Source: Solirubrobacteraceae bacterium (GTDB taxonomy: Bacteria; Actinomycetota; Thermoleophilia; Solirubrobacterales; Solirubrobacteraceae). From it: a stretch of DNA of 61,956 bases. The notes below the pieces were generated by a model. That model was not told the DNA's origin and searched no databases. It saw only the letters and a list, made by a program, of their open reading frames with translations. Position 1 is the stretch's first letter, and the number at the start of each line of letters is the position of its first letter. The position numbers and the translations under genes were made by a program. The stretch is taken from NCBI GenBank assembly GCA_030447785.1, contig JAUJOF010000001.1:79691-141646 (forward strand). The letters run 5' to 3'. Below are positions 30,346 to 43,546 of this stretch, one piece after another.

Positions 30346-31997
30346 CTAGGAGGCCGAGGCGTACTCGGGCTCCTCGGCCCGGGCATCGCGCTCGTTGGGC
30401 ACGCAGTGGGTCATGACGTGCCCGCTGACGTCGCGGGGGCCGTTGGTCCCCAGGTTGGCCAGGCGCGCCTGCTCCTCCTCGTCGAGCGTCTGGGTGGGCA
30501 GCGGCTCCAGGTGGCGCACGTCGTCGGGGCCGATGCCCACGCCCTCGCCCACGCGCAGCCCCAGCTCGTCCTCGACCATGAGCAGGTGCCAGACCATCCG
30601 CTCCTGGATGGGCCGGTCGCACTGGCCCAGCGCGTCGATGAGGTTGGCCACCAGATCGTCGCGCTCCCACTCCTCGGACAGGCGGAAGCGCTCGCCGGCC
30701 TGGGCGTAGTCGCGCGTGCGTGGCATGCGCGCGCGGGTGAGGCGACCCTCGATGACCGGGCCCTGCTCGTCGTGGGCGGGTTCGGACGCCTCGGCCAGGC
30801 CGCCGGTGATCGACGGCTCGTAGTTGACGTGGGGATTGTCGCCGCCGTCGTCGACGGCGTAGGTCATGATGCCGTCGCGCTGGTTGGTGGCCACCGCGGC
30901 GTTCTTGGCCTGGTTGACCGGCAGCTGCAGGTAGTTGGGACCGACGCGGTGGCGCTGGGTGTCGCTGTAGGAGAACGTGCGTCCGACGAGCATCTTGTCG
31001 TCGGAGAAGTCCAGCCCGTCGACCAGCACGCCGGTGCCGAAGGCCATCTGCTCGTTCTCGGCGAAGACGTTGGCCACGTTGCGCTCGAGCACCATGCGCC
31101 CGACGGGCTTGGGCTCGAAGAGCTCCTCGGGCCACACCTTGGTGTCGTCGAGGGGGTCGAAGTCCAGCTCAGGGTGCTCGCCGTCGGCCATCATCTGCAC
31201 GCGCAGTTCCCACTCGGGGTACTCGCCGCGCCCGATGGCGTCGTGGAGGTCCTTGGTGTGCGCGCCGAGGTCCTGGGCCTGCACGGCGGCCGCGTCGGCC
31301 TGCGTCCAGCTCTTGACGCCCTGCCTGGGGATCCAGTGGTACTTGACCAGGACGGTCTCGCCCTGGGCGTTGACCCACTTGTAGGTGTTGACCCCGAAGC
31401 CCTGCATGGTGCGATAGCTGGCCGGGATGCCGCGCGGGCTGTAGAGCAGCATCACCATGTGCATGGATTCGGGGCTCTGGCTGATGAAGTCCAGCTGGCG
31501 GTTGGGCTCCTGGCGGAAGGTCACCGGATCGGGCTTCTGGGAGTGGATGAAGTCGGGGAACTTGATCGCGTCGCGGATGAAGAAGACGCCGAGGTTGTTG
31601 CCGACGAGATCCCAGTTGCCGCTCCTCGGTGTAGAACTTCACCGCGAAGCCGCGGGGATCGCGCGCGGCCTCGGAGGAGTCGCGGCCCCCGCCACGGTGG
31701 AGAAGCGCACCGCCACGTCGGTGCGCTTGCCCTTCTCGGCCAGCAACTTCGCGCGCGTGAACTGGGCGATGGGCTCGTCGCCCCAGGCGCCGTAGGCCTC
31801 GAAGTAGCCGTAGGCAGTGGCACCCGCGCGTGCACGACGCGCTCGGGGATCCGCTCGCGGTCGAAGTGGCTGATCTTCTCCAGGAACTGGTAGTTCTCGA
31901 GCGTGGCGGGCCCGCGCGCGCCGATCGTGCGCTGGTTTTGGTTGTCGTGGACCGGATGGCCCTGGCGGTTGGTCAGCGTGCGGCGGTCGTCAGCCAT
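30346..31997 (-). CDS. Heme catalase, frame broken three times near the N-terminus
   Basis: Monofunctional catalase. The ATG frame gives [19 protein letters not shown] and [11 protein letters not shown] (catalytic His). Single-base shifts then follow near 31825, 31690 (five G where six are expected) and 31625 (one extra C). Across them one reads [48 protein letters not shown] and NWDLVGNN (catalytic Asn). From 31600 on the frame is intact, with [19 protein letters not shown] containing the heme-ligand Tyr. Expected length about 550 residues. The clustered G/C-run shifts suggest sequence error. The start overlaps the Fur-family gene by 8 bp. Confidence 0.88.
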
Positions 31998-32451
31998 GGG
32001 ATTCCTCCCCGTCGTGGTCGTGCTCGTGGTGGCAGGCGGGGCACAGGCCCCAGTAGGTCACCTCGGCCTCGTCGACCGCGAAGCCGTGCGCGGTGGAGGG
32101 CTCGAGGCAGGGCGCGGCGCCGGCGGCGCAGGCGACGTCGACGGTCACCCCGCACGCGCGGCACACGAGGTGATGGTGGTTGTCACCCACGCGCGCCTCG
32201 TAGCGCGTGGACGAGCCCGGCAGCTCGATCCGCCGCGCCAGGCCGGCCCGGCGCAGTGCCTCGCAGACGTCGTAGGCGGCCTGGATGGAGATGCGCGCGC
32301 CCCGCGCGCGCACCCGCTCGATCACCTGGTCGACGCGCGGATGGTCGCTCGCCTCGGTCAGCACCCCGAGCACCACGCTGCGCGGTCCGGTGGCCCGCAG
32401 GCCCGCGGCGCGCAGGCGCTCCTCGGGGGCGACCGTTGGCATTCCCGCCAC
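31990..32451 (-). CDS. Fur-family metalloregulator (FurA/CatR-like) controlling catalase
   Basis: A 153-residue Fur protein: winged helix ([41 protein letters not shown]) and a dimer/metal domain with [12 protein letters not shown] and [18 protein letters not shown]. The CxxC pairs are the structural zinc site. Fur genes directly upstream of and overlapping a catalase are typical of actinobacterial FurA/CatR peroxide regulators, so it probably represses its own transcript and the catalase until peroxide oxidises it. The His-rich C-terminus is longer than usual. Confidence 0.88.
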   Translation of the reverse strand: MAGMPTVAPEERLRAAGLRATGPRSVVLGVLTEASDHPRVDQVIERVRARGARISIQAAYDVCEALRRAGLARRIELPGSSTRYEARVGDNHHHLVCRACGVTVDVACAAGAAPCLEPSTAHGFAVDEAEVTYWGLCPACHHEHDHDGEESHG

Positions 32452-32462
32452 CGTACCAGTCT

Positions 32463-32473
32463 GGAACGGTTCC
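32463..32473 (-). promoter_or_regulatory. Palindrome just upstream of the Fur-catalase operon
   Basis: GGAAC-g-GTTCC is a perfect 5-1-5 dyad located 12-22 bp before the fur start codon. If the message is near-leaderless this overlaps the promoter and could be the autoregulatory operator. It does not resemble the A/T-rich classical Fur box. Confidence 0.35.
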
Positions 32474-32507
32474 GAAGTGCCCGGTGACCTCGCGGCGGAC
32501 CGCCCAC

Positions 32508-32550
32508 GAGCGGTCGATCGCCGTCGCTCAGCGAGGGCTATCGACCGCTC
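32508..32550 (-). terminator. Strong hairpin between the mutase gene and the Fur operon
   Basis: Arms 32508-32522 and 32536-32550 pair over 15 positions with one mismatch (core GAGCGGTCGAT/ATCGACCGCTC) around a 13-nt loop. It begins 19 bp after the mutase stop codon, as a terminator should, and lacks a U-run. Confidence 0.6.
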
Positions 32551-32568
32551 ACGCGGCGAGGGTGCCCC

Positions 32569-34185
<1,617 letters not shown>

Positions 34186-34194
34186 GCCCGGAGA

Positions 34195-34362
34195 TTATCC
34201 GCGCAGCCACCGTGCCAGGCCGATCGTTGCGATCACCCCCAGCGGGATGGGCAGGCAGCAGCCGCCCACGCGGACGCGCGAGCCGCCACGGGTGCGCGTC
34301 GAGTAGTGGGGTATGGGCAGCAGACGCAAGCGGCCGGCGGAGCGGCGGGATCGTGAAGGCAT
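34195..34362 (-). CDS. Small hydrophobic Cys-Cys protein upstream of the mutase gene
   Basis: A 55-codon frame ending 9 bp before the mutase ATG on the same strand. The first ~20 residues are Arg-rich. Then comes TRTRGGSRVRVGGCCLPIPL, an adjacent Cys pair followed by a short hydrophobic helix (GVIATIGLARWL). I have the impression of similar 40-50-residue actinobacterial proteins with a GGCCLPIPLG core, but cannot name a family. A TTG start within the frame (about residue 13) would remove the Arg-rich part. Probably a small membrane or metal-binding protein; function unknown. Confidence 0.45.
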   Translation of the reverse strand: MPSRSRRSAGRLRLLPIPHYSTRTRGGSRVRVGGCCLPIPLGVIATIGLARWLRG

Positions 34363-34471
34363 CCGCGCGGGACTACCCGTCCGGTGGTGTCCGACCCGCG
34401 CGGAGCGCACATGCCCGGCGCCGGGAACCGGGCTTAGGACCCCTTGAGCCCATTGCCCTTGACTGTCGTGC

Positions 34472-35565
34472 ATGAACAGCCGCCTCTCCAACTTCATCTC
34501 CGCCCTGCTGGGCGCGGGCGTGATCGCCCTCGTGGTCATCGGCCTCGGCCTCGGTGGCGCCTTCGATGGTGGGAACGCGGGCTCCTCGCAGGAGCCGGCC
34601 GGCGACAGCGAGTCGTCCTCCTCGACCGCTCCGGCCGACCTCACCGACGTGAGCAGCCTCTACGACCGGGTCTCCAACGGCGTGGTCTTCGTGCAGGTGG
34701 GCTCCGACGAGCCCGCCGGCCTGCTGGGCCTCGATCAGCCCAAGGGCTCGGGCTCGGGCTTCGTGATCGACGAGGAGGGCAACATCCTCACCAACCAGCA
34801 CGTGGTGACGGACGCCGACGAGGTACGCGTGCGCATCGGCGAGGGTGACGAGATGATCCCCGCCCGCGTGATGGGCAGCGACGCGGGCAGCGACCTCGCG
34901 GTGCTGAAGGTCGACCCCGAGGAGGTCGAGGGCGGCCTCGAGCCTCTCGACCTCGGCTCCTCCGACGACGTCGACGTCGGCGAGCCCGCGGTGGCCATCG
35001 GCTCCCCGTTCGGTCTGCGCGGCTCGCTGACCACCGGCGTGATCTCGGCGCTGGACCGGCCGATCCCCGCGCCCAACAACTTCACGATCGACGGCGCGCT
35101 GCAGACCGACGCGGCGATCAACCCCGGCAACTCGGGTGGTCCGCTGCTGGACGCGCGCGGTCGCGTGATCGGCATCAACGCCCAGATAGCGACCGATTCC
35201 CAGTCCAACTCCGGGGTGGGCTTCGCGATCCCGGTGGACACGGCCAAGGACGTCATCCCCGAGCTGCGCCGAGGCGAGAAGATCGAGCGCGCCTACCTCG
35301 GGGTGTCCACCACCGACGCGCCCAACGGCGACCGGGGCGCCCTCGTGGTCAAGATCCAACCGGGCAGTCCCGCCAGCAAGGCGGGCTTCGAGCGCGGCGA
35401 CGTGATCACGGACGTGGCCGGCCGGGAGGTCGGCGAGTCGGCCGACGTGGCCGAGGTCGTCACCGCCAAGCGCGCGGGCGAGCGGATCGAGGTCACCGTG
35501 CGCCGCGGGGGCGACGAGGAGTCGCTCAACGTCGAGCTGGCCGAGCGGCCGGCGTCGGCCGGCCC

Positions 35566-35569
<4 letters not shown>
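34472..35569 (+). CDS. HtrA/DegP-like membrane-anchored serine protease with PDZ domain
   Basis: An N-terminal signal anchor (FISALLGAGVIALVVIGLGL) is followed by a Ser-rich linker, a trypsin-like domain and one PDZ domain (365 residues). The triad is His in LTNQHVV, Asp in GSDLAVLKV and Ser in NPGNSGGPLLD. The PDZ region is YLGVSTTDAP...GSPASKAGFERGDVITDV. It degrades or refolds damaged extracytoplasmic proteins. Its stop overlaps the moxR ATG, so it heads the HtrA-MoxR-DUF58-VWA operon, suggesting a shared envelope quality-control function (inference). Confidence 0.93.
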
Positions 35570-36675
<1,106 letters not shown>

Positions 36676-36679
<4 letters not shown>

Positions 36680-37641
36680 CCGGGGCCTCCGTGCGCGGAG
36701 GGGGACCTGCCGCCCGCGACCGGCCACGCCACGCCCCCGGCCCGGGCGCGGTCCCGCCCGCGACGCTGCGCGCGCTGGACCTCGCGGTGGGCGCCCGCGT
36801 CGAGGACCTGTGGCCCGGCGAGCGGCGCTCGCCCGCGGTGGGGGCGGGCACAGAGCTCGCGCAGGTGCGCCCCTATGAGGTGGGCGACGACGTGCGCCAC
36901 CTGGAACCCAACGCGACCGCGCGCATGGGCGAGCCCCACGTACGCGTGCACGTGGCCGAGCGCGCGCTGACGACGTGGCTGGCCCTCGACGCCTCGGCCT
37001 CCATGCGCTTTGGCACCGCCGACCGGCGCAAGGCCGATGTCGCCGAGGGCGTGGCGCTGGCCGTCGGTCACCTGGCCACGCGGCGGGGCAACCGCCTGGG
37101 CGTGATGAGCGTGGGCGTGGCCGACGCGCGGGTGCGCCCGCCACGCCAGGGCCGGTCGGGTCTGCTGGCCGCGCTGGCCGTGGCGCGCCGTGAGCCCGCG
37201 CCCGACGGGACCCCGGCGATGGCGCTGGGCGAGGGCCTGGCGCATCTGGCGGGGATGGCGCGCCGTCCTGGCCTGGTCGTGGTGGTCTCCGACTTCCGCT
37301 CGCGCGAGGCGGCCGACTGGACGCAGCCGTTGCGCCGCCTGGCCGCCCGCCACGAGGTCCTCGCCGTCGAGGTGCGCGACCCGCGCGAGATGGAGCTGCC
37401 CGCGCTGGGCGAGCTCGCGCTGGTGGATCCCGAGACCGGCCGCCACCTCCGCGTGGACACCTCCAGCCGCCGCCTGCGCGAGCGCTTCGCCGCCGCGGCG
37501 GCGCGCGAGCGCGCCGAGCTGCACGCCGCGCTGCGTGCCGCCCGCGCCCAGCCACTGACGGTGACCACCGAGGGGGAGTGGCTGCGCTCGCTGGCGACCT
37601 TCCTGGCGCGCCGGCCGCCGGTGCGGAGGATGCGCGCGTGA
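36676..37641 (+). CDS. DUF58 protein, MoxR partner
   Basis: A 321-residue DUF58 protein with the signature [16 protein letters not shown] around residue 70, followed by a VWA-like core: [13 protein letters not shown] (partial MIDAS), [12 protein letters not shown] and [14 protein letters not shown]58 proteins regularly follow moxR and are thought to serve as its adaptor or client. It starts at ATG overlapping the moxR stop; the first ~30 residues are Pro/Arg-rich and not conserved. It overlaps the next gene by GTGA. Confidence 0.85.
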
Positions 37642-38609
37642 GCTTCGAGTGGCCCGTCGCGCTGGTGGCGCTGCTCATCGTCCCGGTCGTGGCGGGTGCC
37701 TACGTGCTCGTCCAGCGCACGCGGCCGCGCTACGCGGCGCGCTTCACGAACCTCGACCTGCTGGCCAACGTGGTGCGCGAGACGCCCCAGTGGCGCCGCC
37801 ACGTGCCGCCCGCCCTCTTCTGCCTGGCCCTGGCCGCGCTGGCCGTGGCGCTCGCTCGGCCGCACGCCACGGTCGCGGTGCCCCGCGAGCGCGCGGCGAT
37901 CATGCTCGTCACCGACGTCTCGGGCTCCATGACGGCCGAGGACGTGCCCCCCGACCGCCTCAGCGCCGCCCAGTCCGCCGGCCTGCGCCTGGCCGAGACG
38001 CTGCCCGAGGAGGTGCGCCTGGGTCTGGTCTCCTTCAGCGAGGTCGCGGCGGTGCAGGTGCCGCCCACCACGCAGCGCGAGCCGATCGCCGCCGCGCTGG
38101 CCGGCCTGGAGGCCGAGGGAGGCACGGCGATGGGCGACGGGCTGGCCGGCGCGCTCGATGTGCTCGACGGCGTCGCCCGCGGGCGTCAGGAGGGCGAGCC
38201 CGCGCCCGCCGCCATCGTCCTGCTCTCCGACGGCGAGAACACCCTCGGGCTCACGCAGCCGCTGGAGGCCGCCCGGCGGGCCGCCGAGCTGGGCATCCCG
38301 GTCTACACCGTTGCCCTGGGCACCGACGAGGGCGCGATCCGCCAGATCCCGCCCGGCGGCATCCTGCCCCAGACGGTCCCCGTGCCCCCCGACCGCGAGA
38401 CCCTCGCGCAGATCGCCGAGGTCACGGGTGGCAGGGCGTTCCAGGCGCTCGATGCCGACCGCCTGACCGAGATCTACGAGCGCCTGGGCAGCCGCATCGC
38501 GACCGAGCGCGTGGAGCGCGAGGTCACCGCCGGCTTCGCCGCGGGCGGGATCGTGCTGCTGCTGGGCGGCGGCGGGCTCTCGCTGTTGTGGTTCGGGCGC
38601 CTGCCCTGA
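37638..38609 (+). CDS. Membrane VWA-domain protein (BatA-like)
   Basis: A 323-residue protein with two N-terminal membrane helices (VALVALLIVPVVAGAYVLV and PALFCLALAALAVALA), a VWA domain with the intact metal site DVSGSM...GGTAMGDG...LLSDGENT, and a C-terminal helix (GGIVLLLGGGGLSLLWFG). It matches the aerotolerance-type BatA/B proteins that work with MoxR and DUF58 partners. The GTG start is set by the GTGA overlap. Last gene of the operon. Confidence 0.88.
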   Translation: MSFEWPVALVALLIVPVVAGAYVLVQRTRPRYAARFTNLDLLANVVRETPQWRRHVPPALFCLALAALAVALARPHATVAVPRERAAIMLVTDVSGSMTAEDVPPDRLSAAQSAGLRLAETLPEEVRLGLVSFSEVAAVQVPPTTQREPIAAALAGLEAEGGTAMGDGLAGALDVLDGVARGRQEGEPAPAAIVLLSDGENTLGLTQPLEAARRAAELGIPVYTVALGTDEGAIRQIPPGGILPQTVPVPPDRETLAQIAEVTGGRAFQALDADRLTEIYERLGSRIATERVEREVTAGFAAGGIVLLLGGGGLSLLWFGRLP

Positions 38610-38640
38610 GCGAGCGGACGGGCAGGGTACGCTGCGCCGC

Positions 38641-39264
38641 GTGAAGGTCCGCGTCCGCCTCTTCGCCCAGCTGCGCGAGCGCGCCGGCGTGGGCCAACTC
38701 GAACTCGACCTGCCCGAGGGGGCGCGCGTGGCCGATGCGATCGCGGCCCTCGACGAGGTGGCCGCCGGGCTGCCGGTGGTGATGGCGATCAACCGCGAGT
38801 ACGCCAAGGACGACGCGGCTCTGGCCGCCGGCGACGAGGTCGCGCTCATCCCGCCCGTGTCGGGCGGCGCGGGGCTCCGCGTGCGGATCACCGGGGACGC
38901 GCTCGATCCGGCCGCACTGGCCGAGCGCGTGCGCGATCCCCGCGCGGGGGCGGTGGTGACCTTCACCGGCGTGACGCGCGAGGTGGGCTTCCTCGACTAC
39001 GAGGCCTACGAGGAGATGGCCCTCGAGCGCATGGGCGCGCTCGTGGAGGCCGCCGTGGAGCGGCACGGCCTGTGCGCCGCGGCGTGCGAGCACCGCATCG
39101 GGCGCGTCGACCTCGGCGAGCCTTCGGTGGCGGTGGCCGTCAGCGCCCCCCACCGCGAGGAGGCCTTCGCCGGCGCCCGGGAGATCATCGACGAGGTCAA
39201 GGCCAGCGCCCCGATCTGGAAGCGCGAGGAGGGCGAATGGGTGCCCGGCAGTCCGCCGGCGTGA
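38641..39264 (+). CDS. moaX: Fused molybdopterin synthase, MoaD-MoaE (MoaX type)
   Basis: Residues 1-76 are MoaD, a ubiquitin-like fold ending in IPPVSGG (Gly75-Gly76). Residues 79-207 are MoaE (GAVVTFTGVTREVG, LDYEAYEEMALERM, APIWKREEGEWV with the catalytic Lys). The enzyme adds two sulfurs to precursor Z to make molybdopterin. In MoaD the terminal Gly must be free to become a thiocarboxylate, so this polypeptide should need cleavage after Gly76, as reported for mycobacterial MoaX. The GTG has TACGCT 7 nt upstream. It overlaps selA. Confidence 0.9.
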   Translation: MKVRVRLFAQLRERAGVGQLELDLPEGARVADAIAALDEVAAGLPVVMAINREYAKDDAALAAGDEVALIPPVSGGAGLRVRITGDALDPAALAERVRDPRAGAVVTFTGVTREVGFLDYEAYEEMALERMGALVEAAVERHGLCAAACEHRIGRVDLGEPSVAVAVSAPHREEAFAGAREIIDEVKASAPIWKREEGEWVPGSPPA

Positions 39265-40540
39265 GCGTCCTGCGCTCCCTGCCCTCCGTGGACCGGCTGG
39301 CCACGGTGCTGGCCCGCGAGGTGCTCGCCGAGCAGCGCGCGGCGCTCCTGGCCGGCGAGGACGCCGACGTCGATCTCGTCGAGCGCGCGCGGGCGCGCCT
39401 GCAGCCCTCGCTGCGCCGCGTCATCAACGCCACCGGCGTGGTGGTGCACACGAACCTGGGCCGCGCGCCCCTGGCCGCCGCGGCGCGGGCGGCCGCGGCC
39501 GCCGCGAGCGAGGGGTACTCCAACCTGGAGCTCGACCTGGCCACGGGCGCGCGCGGATCGCGCCACGCCCACGTCGAGGCGCTGCTGTGCGAGCTGACGG
39601 GCGCCCAGGCGGCCATGGGCGTCAACAACTGCGCCGCCGCGACGCTGCTGGCCGCGGCGGCGCTGGGTGGGAGCGGGCGCGAGATCGTGGTCTCACGGGG
39701 CCAGCTCATCGAGATCGGCGGCTCCTTTCGCCTGCCCGAGGTCATCGCCCAGTCGGGCTCGGAGTTGGTCGAGGTGGGCACCACCAACCGCACCCGCCTG
39801 GGCGACTACGCGGCCGCCCTGACCGACGCGACCGGCGCCATCCTGCGCGCGCACCCGTCGAACTTCCGCCAGCAGGGCTTCGTGGAGGAGGTGGCGGTCG
39901 AGGACCTGTGCGGCCTGGGCGTCCCCGTCATCGACGACGTCGGCTCGGGTGTGCTCGATCCCGCCCTCGCGCCCGGCCTCGAGGAGGAGCCCGACGCGCG
40001 CCGCTCGGTGCGCGCCGGGGCGGCACTGACCCTGTTCAGCGCCGACAAGCTCCTGGGAGGTCCGCAGGCGGGCGTTGTCGTGGGCACGCGCGAGCACGTC
40101 GAGCGCGCGCGCCGCCATCCCCTCGCGCGCGCGCTGCGCATCGACAAGCTCTCGCTGGCCGCCCTCGAGGCCACGCTCGCCCTGTACCGCGATCCCCAGC
40201 TCGCCCGTCGCGAGATCCCGGTGCTGGCCATGCTCGCGGCGTCGCAGCAGGAGCTGGACCGCCGGGCGAACGCGCTGGCCGACGCCGTCGGCGAGCGCGC
40301 CTCGGTCGTCGAGGCGGTGGCCAAGGTGGGGGGCGGCGCACTCCCGCTGCTGGAGCTGCGCGGGCCCGCTGTCGTGCTCGACCCAGGGGCCGCGGGCGCC
40401 GACGCCCTGGCCGCCGCGCTGCGCGGCGGCGCGCCTCCCGTGGTGGCCCGCATCGCCGCCGGGCGCGTCCTGCTGGACCCGCGCACCATGACCGCCGACG
40501 AGGTCGCCCCCACGGCCGCCGCCGCGCGCGCCGCGCTGGG

Positions 40541-40544
<4 letters not shown>
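39261..40544 (+). CDS. selA: L-seryl-tRNA(Sec) selenium transferase
   Basis: PLP enzyme that converts Ser-tRNA(Sec) to Sec-tRNA(Sec) with selenophosphate. Motifs: RRVINATGVVVHTNLGRAPL, GYSNLELDLATGARGSRHAH, NNCAAATLLA and FSADKLLGGPQAG, whose Lys binds PLP. The GTG start overlaps the moaX stop and gives 427 residues; an ATG eight codons upstream is also in frame. The stop overlaps selB. Its presence means the organism very likely makes selenoproteins. Confidence 0.94.
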
Positions 40545-42125
<1,581 letters not shown>

Positions 42126-42234
42126 GGGTGCCCGGGCCCGAGCCTACGAGGAGGCCGAGCCGGTCCGTTTCACGCGCGCCTTCCTCGCCGACCCCGAGCG
42201 CTTCTTCGCGAGGAGCGCCGATTGAGCGGCGCAC

Positions 42235-42270
42235 CCTAGCTTAGCTAGGCTAGCTTGCTCCTGCTACCCT
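42235..42270 (+). promoter_or_regulatory. Operator and leaderless promoter of the VapBC module
   Basis: CCTAGC-tta-GCTAGG (42235-42249) is a perfect dyad, directly followed by GCTAGC (42249-42254). TGc-TACCCT (42262-42270) is an extended -10 lying 6 nt before the antitoxin ATG. The dyad covers the -35 region, as expected for an operator autoregulated by an antitoxin. The sequence from the selB stop to here (42126-42234) holds only a short open tail ending at 42225 that I could not identify. Confidence 0.55.
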
Positions 42271-42276
42271 GTGCCC

Positions 42277-42516
42277 ATGGCACGCGTCGGGATGCACGAG
42301 GCGAAGACCACCCTGTCGCGTCTGGTCGAGCGGGCCCACGCCGGCGAGGACATCGTCATCCAGCGCAACGGCCGGCCGGTGGCGCGCCTCGTGGCGGTCA
42401 CCGAGGAACCGCGATCGCTCATGAGCGCCTGGGGAGCCTGGCGCGGCCAGGTCGCCATGGGCGACGACTTCGACGACCTGCCCGAGGACATCGCCGAGGC
42501 CTTCGGCGCTGGGTGA
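42277..42516 (+). CDS. Phd/YefM-type antitoxin
   Basis: A 79-residue antitoxin: VGMHEAKTTLSRLVERAHAG forms the DNA-binding N-terminal fold of Phd/YefM proteins, followed by IVIQRNGRPVARLVAV and an acidic toxin-binding tail (DDFDDLPEDIAEAFG). It should neutralise the VapC product and repress the pair. The ATG at 42277 is chosen because an extended -10 ends 6 nt before it; a GTG six bases earlier is in frame. Its stop overlaps the toxin start (GTGA). Confidence 0.85.
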   Translation: MARVGMHEAKTTLSRLVERAHAGEDIVIQRNGRPVARLVAVTEEPRSLMSAWGAWRGQVAMGDDFDDLPEDIAEAFGAG

Positions 42517-42887
42517 GGCTGGTCCTCGACACCCACGTGGCCCTCTGGGTGCTCGCTGCCGACGAGCGGCTGAGTCCGAGGGCCGCCGAGCTGCTGGGCG
42601 ACCCCGCGCAGGAGGTCCTGCTGAGCGCCGTGGTCCTGTGGGAGGTCTCGATCAAGCGGTCGCTGGGCAAGCTCGCCGCTCCCGACGGCTTCGCCGACCG
42701 CCTGCTCGAGGCCGGTGCGGTGGGGCTGCCCGTCACGCTCGAGCACGCGCGGCAGGTCGAGGCGCTGCCCTGGCACCACCGCGATCCCTTCGACCGGATG
42801 CTCATCGCGCAGGCGCGCCTGGAGGGGGCGAGCGTCGTGTCGAGCGACGCGGCCCTGCAGGCCTACGAGGTGCCCGTGGAATGGTGA
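42513..42887 (+). CDS. vapC: VapC-type PIN-domain ribonuclease toxin
   Basis: A 124-residue PIN domain: LVLDTHVALWVL (first Asp), VVLWEVSIKRSLGKL (Glu), WHHRDPFDRMLIAQARLEG (Asp-x5-Asp type site) and VVSSDAALQAYEV (last Asp). This is the subgroup found with Phd-like antitoxins. Expected to cleave specific RNAs when the antitoxin is degraded. The GTG start is coupled to the antitoxin stop. It is convergent with the ferritin gene, with 45 bp between. Confidence 0.88.
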   Translation: MRLVLDTHVALWVLAADERLSPRAAELLGDPAQEVLLSAVVLWEVSIKRSLGKLAAPDGFADRLLEAGAVGLPVTLEHARQVEALPWHHRDPFDRMLIAQARLEGASVVSSDAALQAYEVPVEW

Positions 42888-42932
42888 GGCCGGTCAGCCT
42901 TCTGCCCGAGCGCGCGCGATCCCCGGACGGCC

Positions 42933-43466
42933 TCAGAGCATCCCGCCCGCCGCGGGCGGGGCGGTGGGGTCCTCGTCCTCGTCCCCGGGCGCCTCGCGCA
43001 CCAGGTACTCCTCGGCCAGCAGCGGGTTGTCCCTGGCGCGGCGCACGACGTTGAGCAGGTCGGACATCGCGGCGACCTCTTCCACCTGCTCCTTGAGGAA
43101 CCACCCCAGGAACTGCTCGCCCTGGTAGTCGTCGTCCTCGCGGGCCAGTGCGGCCAGCGCGTTGATCTGGCCGGTCACCTTGCGCTCCTGGTCGAGGGCC
43201 AGCTGCACGGGCTCGACCACGTCGGCGAACGTCGTCCGCGGCGGGTCGCACCCCGGGACGACGGCGTCGGCGCCGGCGTCCATGACGTAGCGGACGATCA
43301 TCATCGCGTGGTTGCGCTCCTCGACGGCCTGGGCGTAGAAGTGCGCGGCCAGGCGGGGCAGGGTGTCCGCGTCATAGTGCACGGCGATGGCCAGGTACTG
43401 CTGGTGGGCGGCGAACTCGTGGCCCACCTGCTCGTTCAGCGCGGCGACGAAGCGGTCGGAGGGCAT
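42933..43466 (-). CDS. Ferritin (iron storage)
   Basis: Four-helix-bundle ferritin of about 177 residues: LNEQVGHEFAAHQQYLAIAV and FYAQAVEERNHAMMIVRYV carry the ferroxidase Glu/His ligands, and GWFLKEQVEEVAAM the later pair. It oxidises and stores iron. Two ATGs are in frame (43475 and 43466). I use 43466 because TAGGAT lies 7 nt before it, the spacing seen at other starts here. An iron-box-like palindrome is 42-57 bp upstream of that ATG. The acidic tail GDEDEDPTAPPAAGGML is extra to the fold. Confidence 0.9.
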   Translation of the reverse strand: MPSDRFVAALNEQVGHEFAAHQQYLAIAVHYDADTLPRLAAHFYAQAVEERNHAMMIVRYVMDAGADAVVPGCDPPRTTFADVVEPVQLALDQERKVTGQINALAALAREDDDYQGEQFLGWFLKEQVEEVAAMSDLLNVVRRARDNPLLAEEYLVREAPGDEDEDPTAPPAAGGML

Positions 43467-43507
43467 GGATGGCATCCTATGGGACCCTGCAGCGGGTCGG
43501 GGCTGGT

Positions 43508-43523
43508 GTTAGGCGAGCCTAAC
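43508..43523. promoter_or_regulatory. IdeR/DtxR-like iron box shared by ferritin and a divergent small gene
   Basis: GTTAGGCGAGCCTAAC is a perfect 16-bp palindrome. It agrees with the published DtxR/IdeR consensus (TTAGGTTAGSCTAACCTAA) at 13 of the first 15 positions. On the right it overlaps the -35 region of the small Cys-rich gene (-10 TGc-TACCTT, 43529-43537). On the left it lies just upstream of the ferritin -35 region (-10 TAGGAT, 43479-43474). That geometry fits iron-dependent repression of one gene and activation of the other. Confidence 0.6.
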
Positions 43524-43546
43524 GAGTCTGCTACCTTCCCGTGTCC

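Noticed and set aside
34456-34461. TTGACT as a -35 box for the HtrA gene
   Set aside because: It lies only about 10 bp before the ATG, too close to act as a -35, and no -10 can follow it.
42126-42225. Continuation of selB or a separate gene ending in RAFLADPERFFARSAD
   Set aside because: SelB already has its normal C-terminal end before this; the tail has no start codon and no recognisable family.
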